Of a stretch of DNA of 64,000 nucleotides, positions 8,268 through 18,792 are shown piece by piece. The stretch lies in the NCBI GenBank assembly GCA_001600415.1, contig BCJX01000003.1, forward strand, positions 2,071,356 through 2,135,355, read 5' to 3'. Made by a program: the position numbers and the translations under genes. This DNA is from Pascua guehoae (taxonomy: Eukaryota > Basidiomycota > Tremellomycetes > Trichosporonales > Trichosporonaceae). Within the stretch, counting starts at the first letter, position 1. Each line of letters starts with the position of its first letter. Under the pieces are notes generated by a model, which saw only the letters and a list, made by a program, of their open reading frames with translations, made no database searches and was not told where the DNA came from.

Positions 8268-10794
8268 ATGGCACCTGCAAAGCAAACGACACTGCCTCGC
8301 CCAGTGGCGTCGTCTTCGAAACATCCTAAGCAAGACGACGGCGCCGCTTCAACCGACCCTGAACAGGTCCAGACCACTGGCTCGCGGTACAGGTACAGGG
8401 CGTCCTGGTCCAACCCAAAAGCTCGGGAGGCTTGGCTCCAGGACAAGTCTCTCGAGGAGAAGGCGTCCATTTCCATCGCTATCGACCGCTTCCTCGACAC
8501 GGGCGACAAAGCGGGCCTCCTCAGCTATGCCAATGGCCTGACCGGCAAACGACTGACGGTGTACAAGTCGGCAAGCGACCTGGCCGAGGTGATCAACATT
8601 GTGCGCGACGCGTACGACCACGTACGCCGAGCCCCGACCGATCCCCGTCATCTGCCGCGCCTGACGCTCTCACCAACGCATCTGTCGCACGACGAGGTGA
8701 GGTCTAGGCATTGGACTGAGTCACTAACAGCAGTTGAAATCCCAGACCATTAAGTTGATGGACTTGTTTATCGACTTCAATGGTGGCCACGTCTACGACT
8801 CGCTCGAGTTCACTGTGTGCCTGTGGGATGTCGTTTACGGAACTCGTATCTTTGACATCTGGAGGCACCACAACTCACTGTGGCGAACAGTTTCCCTGTC
8901 ACCACAGCTCCCGGGCTTCACAATCGCCAAAGGCTACGACCAGCTTCCCGTCCTCCAGAGGGTATGTTGATGACGAGAAATTGTGACAGCCTTTTCAGCG
9001 CTCACCTCTCCAGATGACAGCACTGCGGATGCAAGAAACGCGCGGCCAAACCCCTCCCCCTCGCACCTTCAACCTCGGCAAAGCAATCAGGTTGAATGAG
9101 TTTTATCATTGGTGAGTTTCGACACTGGCGCGGCCTTGCTTCGACTCCACCAGAGTCGAGTTTCGACACTGGCACTGCCTTACCTCGACTCTGGTGGAGT
9201 CGAGTTTCGACACAGGCACTGCCTTGCCTCGACTCCACCAGAGTCGAGTTTCGACACTGGTGCTGCCTTGCCTCGACACCAAAAGAGTCGAGCAACTTGC
9301 AACGTACTGACACGCCCAGCCCGGCTGGCGAGCAGCACATGCTTCAAGTGGAAGAGATTTCGGACGCTGAGAAGCGTCAGATGAAGACGCTTGCTGTAAA
9401 CCTCTGGATACAGGGTGTTGCCGTATGGGTCATCCACGTGAAGGTCCTGTTTCAATTCGGTGTACCTTTCGCCATGACGGACGCCATGGATAGCTTCGAC
9501 CGGATTTGCCCCGACATCCCAATTCCCCAGCAACATCAGGCTCCGCGGGGTGAAGCGGGCATTCTGGCCACCGAGGACCTACTGGAGGAGCTGCGCGCAC
9601 AGTGCCTACGCGACGAGGTGCACCCTCGTCTTGCAAATGACCGCCGTTTTCAGTTCTCCCAATACGGTCAAATGCCGATCTTGGAACGCGGGTGGGAGGA
9701 CGCCGGTATAGATGAAGGGGGCGATAACCAGCGCCGGCTGCGCAACCTGGGAGATCGGATGGGCTGCTGTGTAAGTTGTCAGGTCTGTCCGGAATGCTGA
9801 TAGCAGTACGAAGGCTGCTCCTTCCACGCTACACGCATGCTCGAGACCGGCGTGAGTGACGGATGCTGGACCCTCGACCTCCTCAAGAGCAATCCCGACA
9901 ATCCCGTGGCTTGTCGACGCCACTATATCGCCGCTACGATGCTTGTCGAGTAAGCTTTGATGCTGTGCCAAACGCTTACGTATCTCAGCCCAGAGTCGTA
10001 TGCACTTCCACGCGAGGTTGCCCTCGCGCTTCTGCACCCGGATTGCAAGCAACTGCTTTTCAGGCTTCTGTCCGGTGGCGCCTGTCCCAACGTCGACTGT
10101 CTGAGCGCATTTGTCTTTGGGACAGCTCAGTATCCCGATCCCACTGGCCAATACGTTGCGGTTTGTCGCTGGTGCTTCCGGGCACTCGAAAAGAAGCTTG
10201 GAGTTGTCTCGGAGAAGGGTGAGTAGATTTCAAAGACCGGTACAATTAGTTGCTGATGTTGAGCAGGTCGTGAGGCTCTCAAACAGGGCACACTGTTTCC
10301 TATCCGCGGCCTGCAGCTCAACGGCGAGACTATCGTGTGCTCATCCTGCTCCAAGCGCCGTTGTATCCAAAACGACGTCCACTCGTCAATGCAACTGTAC
10401 GGCCGTTTTGGGTACACCCTCAAGGATGGCACCCCATGTTGCCGCGGGTGCTTTGACGGTTTTACCAGCATCGCCCAAGTGGGAGCCCACTACGGTGGAA
10501 CGATCATGTCGAGCGCCCTGAACCGCGACGTCATGTACGGTGTCGTCGACGAGCTCCTCAAGTACCACAAGACGACAACGGCCAGCGAGCTGCGCCGTCG
10601 TCTTTTGGAGAGCGCGATTGACGTCGCGTACAAGCTGTATTCACGTGAGATTTTCCCGAATCACTGCAACGCTGACGCCAGGCCCGCTTAGTGTCGGATG
10701 CGCTCGCACGGTCATCCTGTTCTATATGCGCCAGCATCACGTCCGCTTCCAGGCGGAATGGTTCCTTCGCAAGCTCGAGGATGACAGTTGGTGA
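8268..10794 (+). CDS. Cysteine-rich protein of unknown family, paralog 2
   Basis: Eight exons (8268-8696, 8731-8961, 9014-9111, 9320-9770, 9807-9949, 9989-10218, 10267-10644, 10682-10794) give 690 residues. Exon 5 is 143 bases in both paralogs, and every intron phase matches the copy at 4270-6660. The cysteine pairs are conserved: CPNVDC, CRWC, CSSCSKRRC and CCRGC, with YGRFGY matching YGVYGY between them. The C-terminal exon runs RPLSVGCARTV and ends LEDDSW, probably the ancestral end that paralog 1 has lost. Intron 3 (9112-9319) is expanded by a 44-base minisatellite. The pair is a tandem duplication with the PIP-box gene caught between. Function is unknown; an intracellular zinc-binding protein is the most I would infer. 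Confidence 0.72.
9114..9289 (+). repeat. 44-base minisatellite inside an intron, four units
   Basis: Four units of exactly 44 bases begin GAGTTTCGACACTGG and end in a GACTC-CACCA-GAGTC hairpin. They fill most of intron 3 of the cysteine-rich paralog 2. In unit 2 the hairpin loop region is inverted (CTCTGGTGGAG instead of CTCCACCAGAG). The equivalent intron of paralog 1 is only 39 bases, so the array is a later insertion or expansion. Confidence 0.9.
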
Positions 10795-10925
10795 AACGGG
10801 GACAATCATTAGATGGAGTGATATCCATGTGAATGTACATTGATCCATGGAGGTTGGGCCTATTTCTTCGACTATCTTCGACACCAAGTCAGAATGGCAT
10901 AGGGATGCGGATGCCAAGTCAGGAT

Positions 10926-11143
10926 CCAAGACACGTCCGGAAAGTCTTGAGACTGCCACTTGAGCTGGGTCCAGTTGAAGTTGCGCATGGGCACTCTCTA
11001 GACCAATGCAATGGCACACTAGTACACACCCCACTGGTTCCTGCTTGTTGTATCCCAGATGTCCTGCACGCCTCCCTGTATACGGACCATGGGCGTACCC
11101 GAGCTTAATGTGGCAGTTTCATGACTTTCCGGACACACCTGTA
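10926..11143. mobile_element. MITE-like inverted-repeat element A
   Basis: The left end reads ACACGTCCGGAAAGTCTTGA and the right end is the inverse, finishing CTTTCCGGACACACCTGTA. The interior matches element B at 15363-15575 (shared TTCCTGCTTGTTGTATCCCA). There is no open frame. The TA-bounded ends and GTCCGGAAAGT termini resemble Tc1/mariner-type non-autonomous elements; assignment to that superfamily is inference. The left terminus is slightly eroded. Confidence 0.7.
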
Positions 11144-11199
11144 TGCATTAGGGTGCTATGAAAAAAATGACTTGCTTCGCCAAGGCGCCTTCTTGCCCC

Positions 11200-12527
11200 T
11201 TAGACCGCCTGGCAATCCGTCGTCGCGTGGCGCTTGTGGTTTGTTGGCATTTCACTCTCGGACAGCCTGCGCGTGACCTTATCATCATCCGGAATCTTCG
11301 ATGCGTCCAGGAAGCTAGACTGCATCTCGGTGCCGCCTTTGATGGAAGCGAGCTTGTCATCTTTGGTCTTGCCGGCGTCCTTGCGCATACGGCGACCGAT
11401 GCTCCATAGCTTCTCCATCTGAAGCTCAGTCTTGATGCCTCGAGACTTCATCCAAGAGGCGAGACCCGCGGAGATGTTGCCGAGTGAGGGGTCGTCCCAG
11501 CGCTTTGGGGACAAGGGCAACCTGCCCAGAATGTTGGCCAGCTTTGCGATAGCGGGATCGAGAGCAACTGGAGTGGAGCCTTGAGGAGGAGCGGGAACAG
11601 GAGCGGGCTGTGGTCGGCGACGTCGTGGCTTGCCATGCGACGGATCTCGTCGGCCGCGTAGACGAGTGCGTCTTGCGCAGGCCGGTAGTCGTCGGTCGCC
11701 GTAACAAGCTCGGGACGAATCTTCCCGCCGTTAAAATCGTCGAGAGCCTCCTGCGCTGCCAGCGACGTGCCTAGCCGCCCTCGGATGGTGACCTTGATGA
11801 TGCCGGTGCGCACGCCATCCTTCCACACCAGCTCAGAGCTCGACGTGACTGGTGGTCCAAGCTCGACATCGCCCTGCCACGTAACGCCATCGCGGTACTG
11901 CGTCACCAGCCCCCGCATGACTTCCAATCCGATGGTGAGACATCCTGTGCGTCCGAGGACACGGAATGGAGAGCGCGCTGGGGCCCGGCTAGTGGACGGC
12001 ACCGTGACTTTGGCACGGGCAATGGCATACAGGAGACGCGTGCTCCAGTCGTTGGCGTCGTCAAACAGGGCGTCCGTTTGCCCTGGGAGCGCTTGGCTGC
12101 TGCAGAGCCGCCCGGTGTACGCTGACGCGAAGCCATCGCCTCGACGGTACTTGAGCGTCCGCCAAAGCTCGCGCTTCACTACAGGGATCAGTTACCATGG
12201 CGTGCCTTGGAATAAAAGGTCACGTACCGTCTGCTGGGATGGTAGGGTCGGCGCAGCATCAGTACACAGCAACTTGCGACGAGGCAGGCAGCTTGTCCGC
12301 CACGATCCACATGACCGCGTTCGACGACGATCATTTGGCCGGGATGGCGGACCGTGTAGTGGTAGTAGAAGGAGCGGTCCATCTTGTGAAGGAATACCGA
12401 CTCCTCCACAGCTACTCTCGTCAGCAACCGAACCGACCTGGCACTGGACACAAACGTAGATTGACATACCCTTGCGACAGTCCACGCCGATCGGGGGCTT
12501 CGCTCCACTGGCCCTCCTGACCAAGTT
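11200..12527 (-). pseudogene. Unresolved or decayed minus-strand gene
   Basis: Coding-like sequence runs on the minus strand from about 12527 to a TAA at 11200-11202. Likely exons include PYLRNLVRRASGAKPP, then MDRSFYYHYTVRHPGQ, then an acceptor at about 12180 leading into KRELWRTLKYRRGDGF through DEIRRMASHDVA. Near 11590-11620 the frame changes to PVPAPPQGSTPVALDP and continues to LDASKIPDDDKVTRRL. No intron of credible length explains that shift, and the upstream exon phases do not all join. I recognise no domain. It is either a frameshifted pseudogene or a gene with a base error in the assembly. A MITE-like element lies just past its 3' end. Confidence 0.4.
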
Positions 12528-12739
12528 GCGCAGGTATGGGAGCGCCTCGGAGTAGTGGAGAGCGCCTCGGCGTAGTGGAGAGCCTGTACCCTGGTACCGA
12601 AGCCGAAACGAGTCCTCCGAGAGGTGGTCGACCTGTAGACTGTATGCGGACTGCCCATCGCGAGCTGATGGGACAGGGATGTGCGGCCCCTCACTGACTG
12701 GTCAGCCACACCGACGCCGGGTCATCTACAACCACCTCC

Positions 12740-13022
12740 CTACTGACCCATCTCGTCAACTTGGCAGTTGTCATCGGCGTCCCGGTGGTCCACGTCGGCA
12801 TTTTCGGCGGGGATGCCGCCGTATTCCTCAAAGAGTTGCTCGTGCCCAGCCTCACTCTCGTAGCCGATAGTAATGACTGATCACATCAGCATTGGGCCAG
12901 CCACCTGGCCGTGTCCGACCTCGATACTGGCAAGTTGAGGTTCTGGAGGTCGTTGTTCCACGTGTCTAGTGTTGAGAAACTCACGAGTGTCTCCTCTGGT
13001 GGGCGTGGGCATGCACTGTCGT
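12740..13022 (-). pseudogene. Possible gene fragment of unknown family
   Basis: After an acceptor near 13023 the minus strand reads YDSACPRPPEETL, later TWNNDLQNLNLPVSRS, and then TIGYESEAGHEQLFEEYGG to a TAG at 12740-12742. Codon use looks coding and acidic residues are frequent, but I could not find a start codon or clean splice sites. It may belong upstream of the decayed gene at 11200-12527 or be a separate remnant. Confidence 0.35.
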
Positions 13023-15362
13023 ACAAGGCTTGGGCTGAGGTCAGTCTACGGCGCAGATTGTCGAGATGAGAGAAGAAGGGATGAATAAATAATTTAGAAG
13101 GACATGAGTGTTATATACAACTAGGGAGCGGCGGTATAGACAGCAGGCCGACGCTGTGGTCGTTATACGGCAAGTGGATGCGAGAGTGCCAGAAGTGCCA
13201 CTTTGATAACAGTCTCGATCAAAAAGGTCCGTCAAGTGGCCCAGGGCGAGGCGGAACAACTAGTGGGACTCGCTGCTCTGCAGCAGTATGAACGGCGGCA
13301 TGACGTGGCATTCCGGCGCCTTTTAACGCACCGTTTTGAGGGAGGCTGTACACTTGATCTCGTGCCTCCCCGCCTGTGCCAATGTTGCGGAGTTGCCCGG
13401 TGCTAGGATGACTGTGGAGGTGGGTAGCTGCCCCCTGTGGCCGCCCTGTTGACCTTCTTCGCGCTCATGATGACCTTCCTCCACATGTTAACCTCCCTCG
13501 CCTATGTCGACCTTCCTTGCTCATGCCGACCTTCCTCTATCGCCTTCCTTGCTCGACACCGGCCTTCCTCGCGGAAGGGATAAGATTATTTAAACCTCCC
13601 TCCCCCCTCATCGTTCTCTCAACCGTCTATTCTCTCATCCACCCTTCGTCCCTATTCTCATTTCCCCCCTCATTTCACTTCAACCGCATTCACCTCCTAT
13701 CCTACCATGACCTCACTACTCTATCTAAACCACAGTGAATTCCCTCCTCAACTTCTCCTTCCCCTTGTCTTTGTTGAAATCCGAGATTACCGACGCTCGG
13801 CCTCGCCGTCTCCCCGAGTGGCGGCGCCACGCGCCGCCGTCGGCATTGTTATTGTCCGCGTCTCTAGTACTTAAATACCTCGCTCGTCGCTCGTATCTCT
13901 CTTATGCAACGTCGTCTACAACAGTCTTCACCAACACACCTCCTCGTACCACCACCCTTCCTCCCATTCCTTCGTTACCCGTACGAAAGATCTCAGACAC
14001 ACAACTGTGGCCACTCTTGCCTTTCACCTACAGATGTTGGCTTGACTTAGAGCTGAGCTCCACCAAATTGAGCGGGACTGCGCCTAGTTGTGCACACATG
14101 CCAACTAGGGCCAGAAGGGATGGGTTGATGTAGGGTTGATTTTGTTGTAGAAACCAGAGAATAGAGTAGCGTGAAGAGAGGAGATACTGAGTTACACCTT
14201 CGTAAGGCCGCACACCACGGGGCGCCACGCGAGTGCGGATGGCAGGGGCACAAGGCAGCGGCACAAGGCTGTCACTATTACAACCCATTTCGTCGGTGGG
14301 TGAGCTGTGTCCGCCGTTGGAGGGATGGTTGCAGGTTGGATGGTTTGTTCCGTTTGACCTTAATCACCTTGTAGGCAAAATTCCACTGATGGCGATGAGG
14401 GCGAGGGTGATGGCACCTGCGACAACAAACATGGGACGAGCACGCGCGAGTCAATGCTGGGTTTGGAGATGGCCCGGGGCTGGGACGGTAGAGACGGGCA
14501 GTGTCTGTTTTGCTGCCGCGGTAGTGATGGCACTCTTGGCAGGGATGGCAGAGAGGACGTTGCACCCACCGAGGCCGCTTCTGCAGCTACCATTGTACCA
14601 AGCGAAAGGCTCAGTTTCGTCGCTGTGGCGTGGATGATTGTGTGAGTGCGAAGGACAGCCTCACCCATAGGGGCAGTAAAACAATCGTGGATAGGAGCAT
14701 CTTGTGCATCCGCAGAGACGATGCGTGCTGTTTCTCAGGGGCATTGCGCCTTCGGTGTCTTGCACACTGCTCCTCTACACTCTTAGCACCACCACACCGC
14801 CTCGCCACATGACTCTGCCTCCTCCATTCCCCTCCTTGACTCTCATCCTCTCTCCCTCTTTACCCTCCTCACTTCCTCCTACTTCTCTCTACCCTCTCAC
14901 TCCTCTCACCCTCTTCCCCAAGACCTCAAGATGACCCCCGTCCACATGTGAATGTGGCAGCCTCTTGTCGTATCGCCACCAGTCACGTCTGCTCCAGGCA
15001 AGACACACTCGTCATGCAGCTCAAAGTGGGCGAACCATCGGCGGGGTAGGAAAGTGGTTACTCCGCCTCCCTGCTACCCGCTGCCCAGCGGAAAGGAGGT
15101 GCCCTCTGGGCGCGCGCCTTCGAATCTCGTCTCCGTCGATACATCGTCTCGTGAGCTACCGTGTGGTGCTCGGACGTTGCTTTTGGTCTGGGGAAAACGA
15201 GTGCTTTGGCGTCAAGATGCAGGCGGGCTCATGTTTCGGCAGGAAAGCAGGTTCACAAAGGTTGAGGGTGTCGCATGGCCGCCGCCGAGGGCTAGACACG
15301 CTCGTTATGCCGCTCCAAGTCGAAGAACCATCGGCGGGGTAAGACGGTAGTGTATATGAGAG
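13023..15362. other. Gene-poor region with pyrimidine-rich tracts
   Basis: I found no supportable gene. Long CT-rich tracts near 13590-13730 and 14810-14930 look like 5' leaders without a convincing coding sequence behind them. A roughly 45-base block (cactcgtcatgcagctcaaa... ending ccatcggcggggta) at about 15007-15051 recurs diverged at about 15299-15343. Confidence 0.45.
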
Positions 15363-15575
15363 TACAGGTGCGTCCGGAAAGTCTTGAGACTGCCATTTTG
15401 AGCTTGGTCCAGCCGAAGTTGGGCATGGACATTGTCCATGCCAATGCAACAGTCCAGCAAGCTGGCACACTGGTGTTTCCTGCTTGTTGTATCCCACAGG
15501 TCCTGCCCCCCTGTACGCGCGGTGCGCGTACCCGGGCTTAATGTGGTAGTCTCATGACTTTCGGACACACCTGTA
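15363..15575. mobile_element. MITE-like inverted-repeat element B
   Basis: This 213-base element is bounded by TA on both sides. The left end CAGGTGCGTCCGGAAAGTCT is mirrored by the right end (inverse CAGGTGTGTCCGAAAGTCAT), with about 40 bases of terminal inverted repeat. It has no coding capacity. Element A is a diverged sister copy. Confidence 0.8.
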
Positions 15576-15898
15576 CATGTGTAGTGCTTGTCATTGTAAT
15601 GGAGACAGCATTGTGGCTGCTCCACGCGTGGCAAGCGCGGCGCGCGCCCCACCGCGTCACCTCTTAAGGGTAAACCTTCCGCATCTCTGGTCTTCATGTT
15701 ACTCTATTCCTCAGTTTCTACAACACCTGTCGTAGTGAGCGTGTATAGAATGAGTGCGCGCGCTCGAGTAAATGTATAGCCCACGGCGGCGCTCGAGCGC
15801 ACGTGCGACGGCGCGTGCGCGTGCAATGCTCGAGTCCCTACGGAATGAAATGAAGGTGGTGGGGCCAGGATGACAGAGGAAGCGCTACACCTACCTAG
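15576..15898. other. Spacer between MITE-like elements
   Basis: No gene is visible. Around 15750-15830 there are repeated GCGCGCTCGAG/GTGCGACGG-like words, similar to the interior of element C. Confidence 0.4.
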
Positions 15899-16133
15899 AT
15901 ACACGTGCGGCGGTAAAATATCGAGACTGCCACATTGAGCTCGGTCGCACCCATGCAGGGTCTCGTACAGGAAATGCCACCCTTGTCTCGAGACTGTTGT
16001 CCTTGATGTGCATGGTGCACATACCGTATGGTAACACCTACCCTGCCTGCCATCCGATTGATGTGCCCATTTTCAACATCGCGTGCGACCGAGCTCAAGG
16101 TGGCAGTCTCAATACTTTCCGGTCGCACCTGTA
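15899..16133. mobile_element. MITE-like element C
   Basis: The left end ACACGTGCGGCGGTAAAATA leads into TCGAGACTGCC...GAGCTCGGTCGCAC. The inverse of the right end reads ACAGGTGCGACCGGAAAGTA and TTGAGACTGCC...GAGCTCGGTCGCAC, giving inverted repeats of about 50 bases. The termini are related to elements A and B, but the interior differs. It ends in TA at 16132-16133. Confidence 0.7.
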
Positions 16134-16211
16134 TACAGGCACGTCCGGAAAGCGGTGCGACGCGCTCGAGCCTCAGTGTGGCAGACTCGCAACTTTCCAA
16201 AGGCACTTGTA
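16134..16211. mobile_element. Short element D, abutting element C
   Basis: A 78-base TA-to-TA unit has left end CAGGCACGTCCGGAAAG and an inverted right end CAAGTGCCTTTGGAAAG. It is nearly all inverted repeat, as expected of an internally deleted MITE. It starts at the base after element C, so the two sit end to end at adjacent TA sites. Confidence 0.6.
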
Positions 16212-17132
16212 TAATATCACACGAAGCTCGAGACAAGCCATGTAGAAGCTGCGTGGTTTCGACATGGCCACGAGGCGGGGGGGAGGAGACCTAAGGAAAG
16301 GGTATGTGGGTGGGTGGGTGTGTGTACGTGTGTGCGTGGGTGTGTGGCGGGGAGGAAGGGAGGGGAGGAAGGGAGGGGAGGAAGCGAGGAGAGGAAGGGA
16401 AGGGGGGGGGGGGGGGGAGGTACCCCAGGACACCCGCACCAGCACGAGGCCCAGACACAGGTGCGCAGGGAGCATGGGTAGAACGGGTTTATGGGTGGCA
16501 AGGCTGCGGCATTCAGAGGACATGGGTTGCATGTCTGATTCTGGTCTGGCACCATGCCTTTTTCTTGCTTACTACACGGTGAATAATAAGGCTCTAGTGG
16601 ATAATCTAGAGGAGTATTCTGTACAATTACAGAGGTAGCAGAAGACCGACGCCATGGTATTGCGATGGCTGCGAGGATGGTCTCTGAACATTATCACAAG
16701 CATTCAAAGACGGACCTTGGCCCCAGGGCCCCTTTGCACTGCCCCGGCCCAGTTGTCACACAAGGACAATGGGACACCTTCCTTCGCTGGATCACCGAAT
16801 AGCCGGCCTTCCTTGCCTTTGCTACCGTCTTTGCCTCAGCGTGTGTGCCAAGAGTCGTTCCTCGTCACCCCGTCACAGCGCCACCTCGCCGTAGCCGACC
16901 ACCTTGCGCACCTTCGTGCACCTTGGCACCCATTCCTTCTCTCCACTTCCCATTCCCCCGCACTCTCATTCTTTCTCACTCAATCTCCCCCCCTTCCCTT
17001 CCTCCCAACTCCCCACTCTCCTCATTTCACGACCACTCTAGCCAAGAAACACCCCCGTCGTAAGTCAATGGTACCCCCCTGCTTCCTTCCCTAGGTTCCT
17101 TCTGGTGCTTTCTCAGCCTTACCTCCCAGACG
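16212..17132. other. Purine-rich tract and leader of the first 70-residue gene
   Basis: From about 16300 to 16425 the plus strand is GT-rich and then an unbroken GGGA/GGAA purine tract ending in a run of about 17 G. Near 16920-17050 there is a CT-rich leader sharing TTCTCTCCACTTCCCATTC with the leader of the twin gene at 18079. No other gene is supported. Confidence 0.6.
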
Positions 17133-17385
17133 ATGCCCGCTCCCCTCCGACAGATGACCCCCGAGGAGCGCAGTTTTTGCATTTCAACCTACGGGCGCAC
17201 GGCGGCCCTTCTTGCGGCCATGATCCAGCACCACGAAAACAATCCCATGGCACGCCCCAACCAGGTCTTTATATGGGCGATTAGGCAAAACCTCGAGGAC
17301 CTCGCGAGAGTCACGAGGGTTCGTCGCGCGCGCTTGGGTACATAACTGACGTGACCAGATCCTGGAGGAGGTCGACTCTCTCTGA
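17133..17385 (+). CDS. Small 70-residue protein, twin 1
   Basis: Two exons (17133-17318 and 17359-17385) encode 70 residues starting MPAPLRQMTPEERSFC and ending, after a 40-base intron with a CTGAC branch, in ILEEVDSL. I do not recognise the family. The gene at 18079-18331 has the same exon lengths (186 and 27 bases), the same intron phase, and the matching start and end (MARRPRTMTAEERRFC, ILQEIDSL). That conservation is the main evidence that both are real. The middle is predicted helical and basic, with no signal or membrane segment. Confidence 0.6.
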
Positions 17386-18078
17386 GACGACCATGGCCCC
17401 TACCGCGACAAGTCGTGCCATATTGGCATGGTGAGCTTCGAGGACGAGCCAGCAATTGCGAGTAGCTCACGCCCAGGCCCCCGTTTATCCTCGACGTTTT
17501 TCAGTTTCAGTAGTACAAATGCATCACGGAGAACAATGAGCTATTGGTGGTGGCAGCTTGGTAGCACAGACTGTGTGGAAATGGTGCAGGCAACGTGCAG
17601 GTCATGGGTGATTTCCAGAGAAGGCGCCAGTGCCTAGCGTGCGCGGAGAGGAAGGGCCAAGGCGTGTTCTTCATCGCCAACGTGCGAGGTTTGTGTCGCC
17701 TCCCTCGTGTGCCACGCTTGCGTGGGTGGGCATGTGCCTTCCTCGCCGCCAGACAACCATCCAGGCGGGGTTAAAACCCGTTCTCGTTGCGTCTTTCTTT
17801 CTCTCCACTTCCCATTCTCTCACTCCTTACGCTCTCCTCCTTTTTGTCATATCATTCCAACCCACCTTCAACGTCCATCACAACTTTCAACCCATCTCCA
17901 CTCTACCCACGAAGCACATTCATTGTGAGTCTTTTGCCGCTGTGCTGTCTGCGATTCCGCTTGCCTGTGGTTCCACGTCAGTCCCTGTCTTTACCAGCCC
18001 TGGACAAGTCCCAAGGTCTTTCAGTGGAGCCACACTGGCGTGAGCCAGCCCGCCCCATTCAGGCTAACCTCCCAGGTC
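17386..18078. other. Spacer and leader between the twin small genes
   Basis: No separate gene is supported. The downstream half repeats the CT-rich leader seen before twin 1 (TTCTCTCCACTTCCCATTC near 17798), so the duplication included 5' flanking sequence. Confidence 0.55.
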
Positions 18079-18331
18079 ATGGCCCGCCGCCCCCGCACGA
18101 TGACGGCCGAAGAGCGCCGTTTCTGTGAGGAAACCATCCGTCGCTCCGTAAGGCTCTTAAAGGCCTTTGTGAAGCACTTCGAGAGGTTCCCCCACCGCCA
18201 CCCGGGGGAGCGATTCCTCAATGCGCTCAAGCGCAACGAACAAGACCTGCTTTTTGCCCGGGCGGTATGTGTCGCCGTTTGTACCGCAGCTGACATCCGA
18301 ACAGATTCTGCAGGAGATCGACTCGCTTTGA
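18079..18331 (+). CDS. Small 70-residue protein, twin 2
   Basis: Exons 18079-18264 and 18305-18331 encode 70 residues that align without gaps to twin 1: the TxEERxFC motif near the start, a basic helical centre (LLKAFVKHFERFPHRHP) and the eight-residue second exon ILQEIDSL. The 40-base intron has a GTATGT donor and a CTGAC branch. Function is unknown. The matched exon structure plus coding-type divergence argues for selection on the protein. Confidence 0.6.
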
Positions 18332-18792
18332 GTGGATCCCTATTCCCGCTGCGTGTATATAGGAGCGTCTCTGGTATGTAGAACGTCATGTCCCAACTGA
18401 CCTCGGTGCAGGAGCTCGAGCACATCGAATTCGCCACCGACCTTCGACCATCACGCATCCGTTCCATCACTCGAATGAAGCGAGACCTTCCCTTTTTCCG
18501 TAGCGTTTTATTCATCACGGTTCCGTCACCATCACATGTCCGCCGTTACTCTTCTACAGTCCAAGTAGCTTCCATGCATCAGTAGAGGGCATATTCTGAT
18601 GGGTGTGTGCCACCCCGGAGAGTGGCACACAAGGCGAGGTGGCACACGTGACCTCCACGCTTCGGGAGCAAACGCCAGGAACCGAGACGCGTCGATCGTC
18701 TCATGTGCCCTGAACCCGCCAGGCCATCAAAACGAAACACAAAAGCGAAAGGTCCATCTCAACCCGAAACGTCAACAAAAAACTCGCACAAC
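18332..18792. other. Intergenic, upstream of phosphomevalonate kinase
   Basis: No gene is seen. This is likely the 3' flank of twin 2 and the promoter of the phosphomevalonate kinase gene. Confidence 0.5.

Noticed and set aside
9114..9289. CRISPR-like regular repeat
   Set aside because: Units are contiguous with no spacers and the sequence is an intron of a eukaryotic gene.
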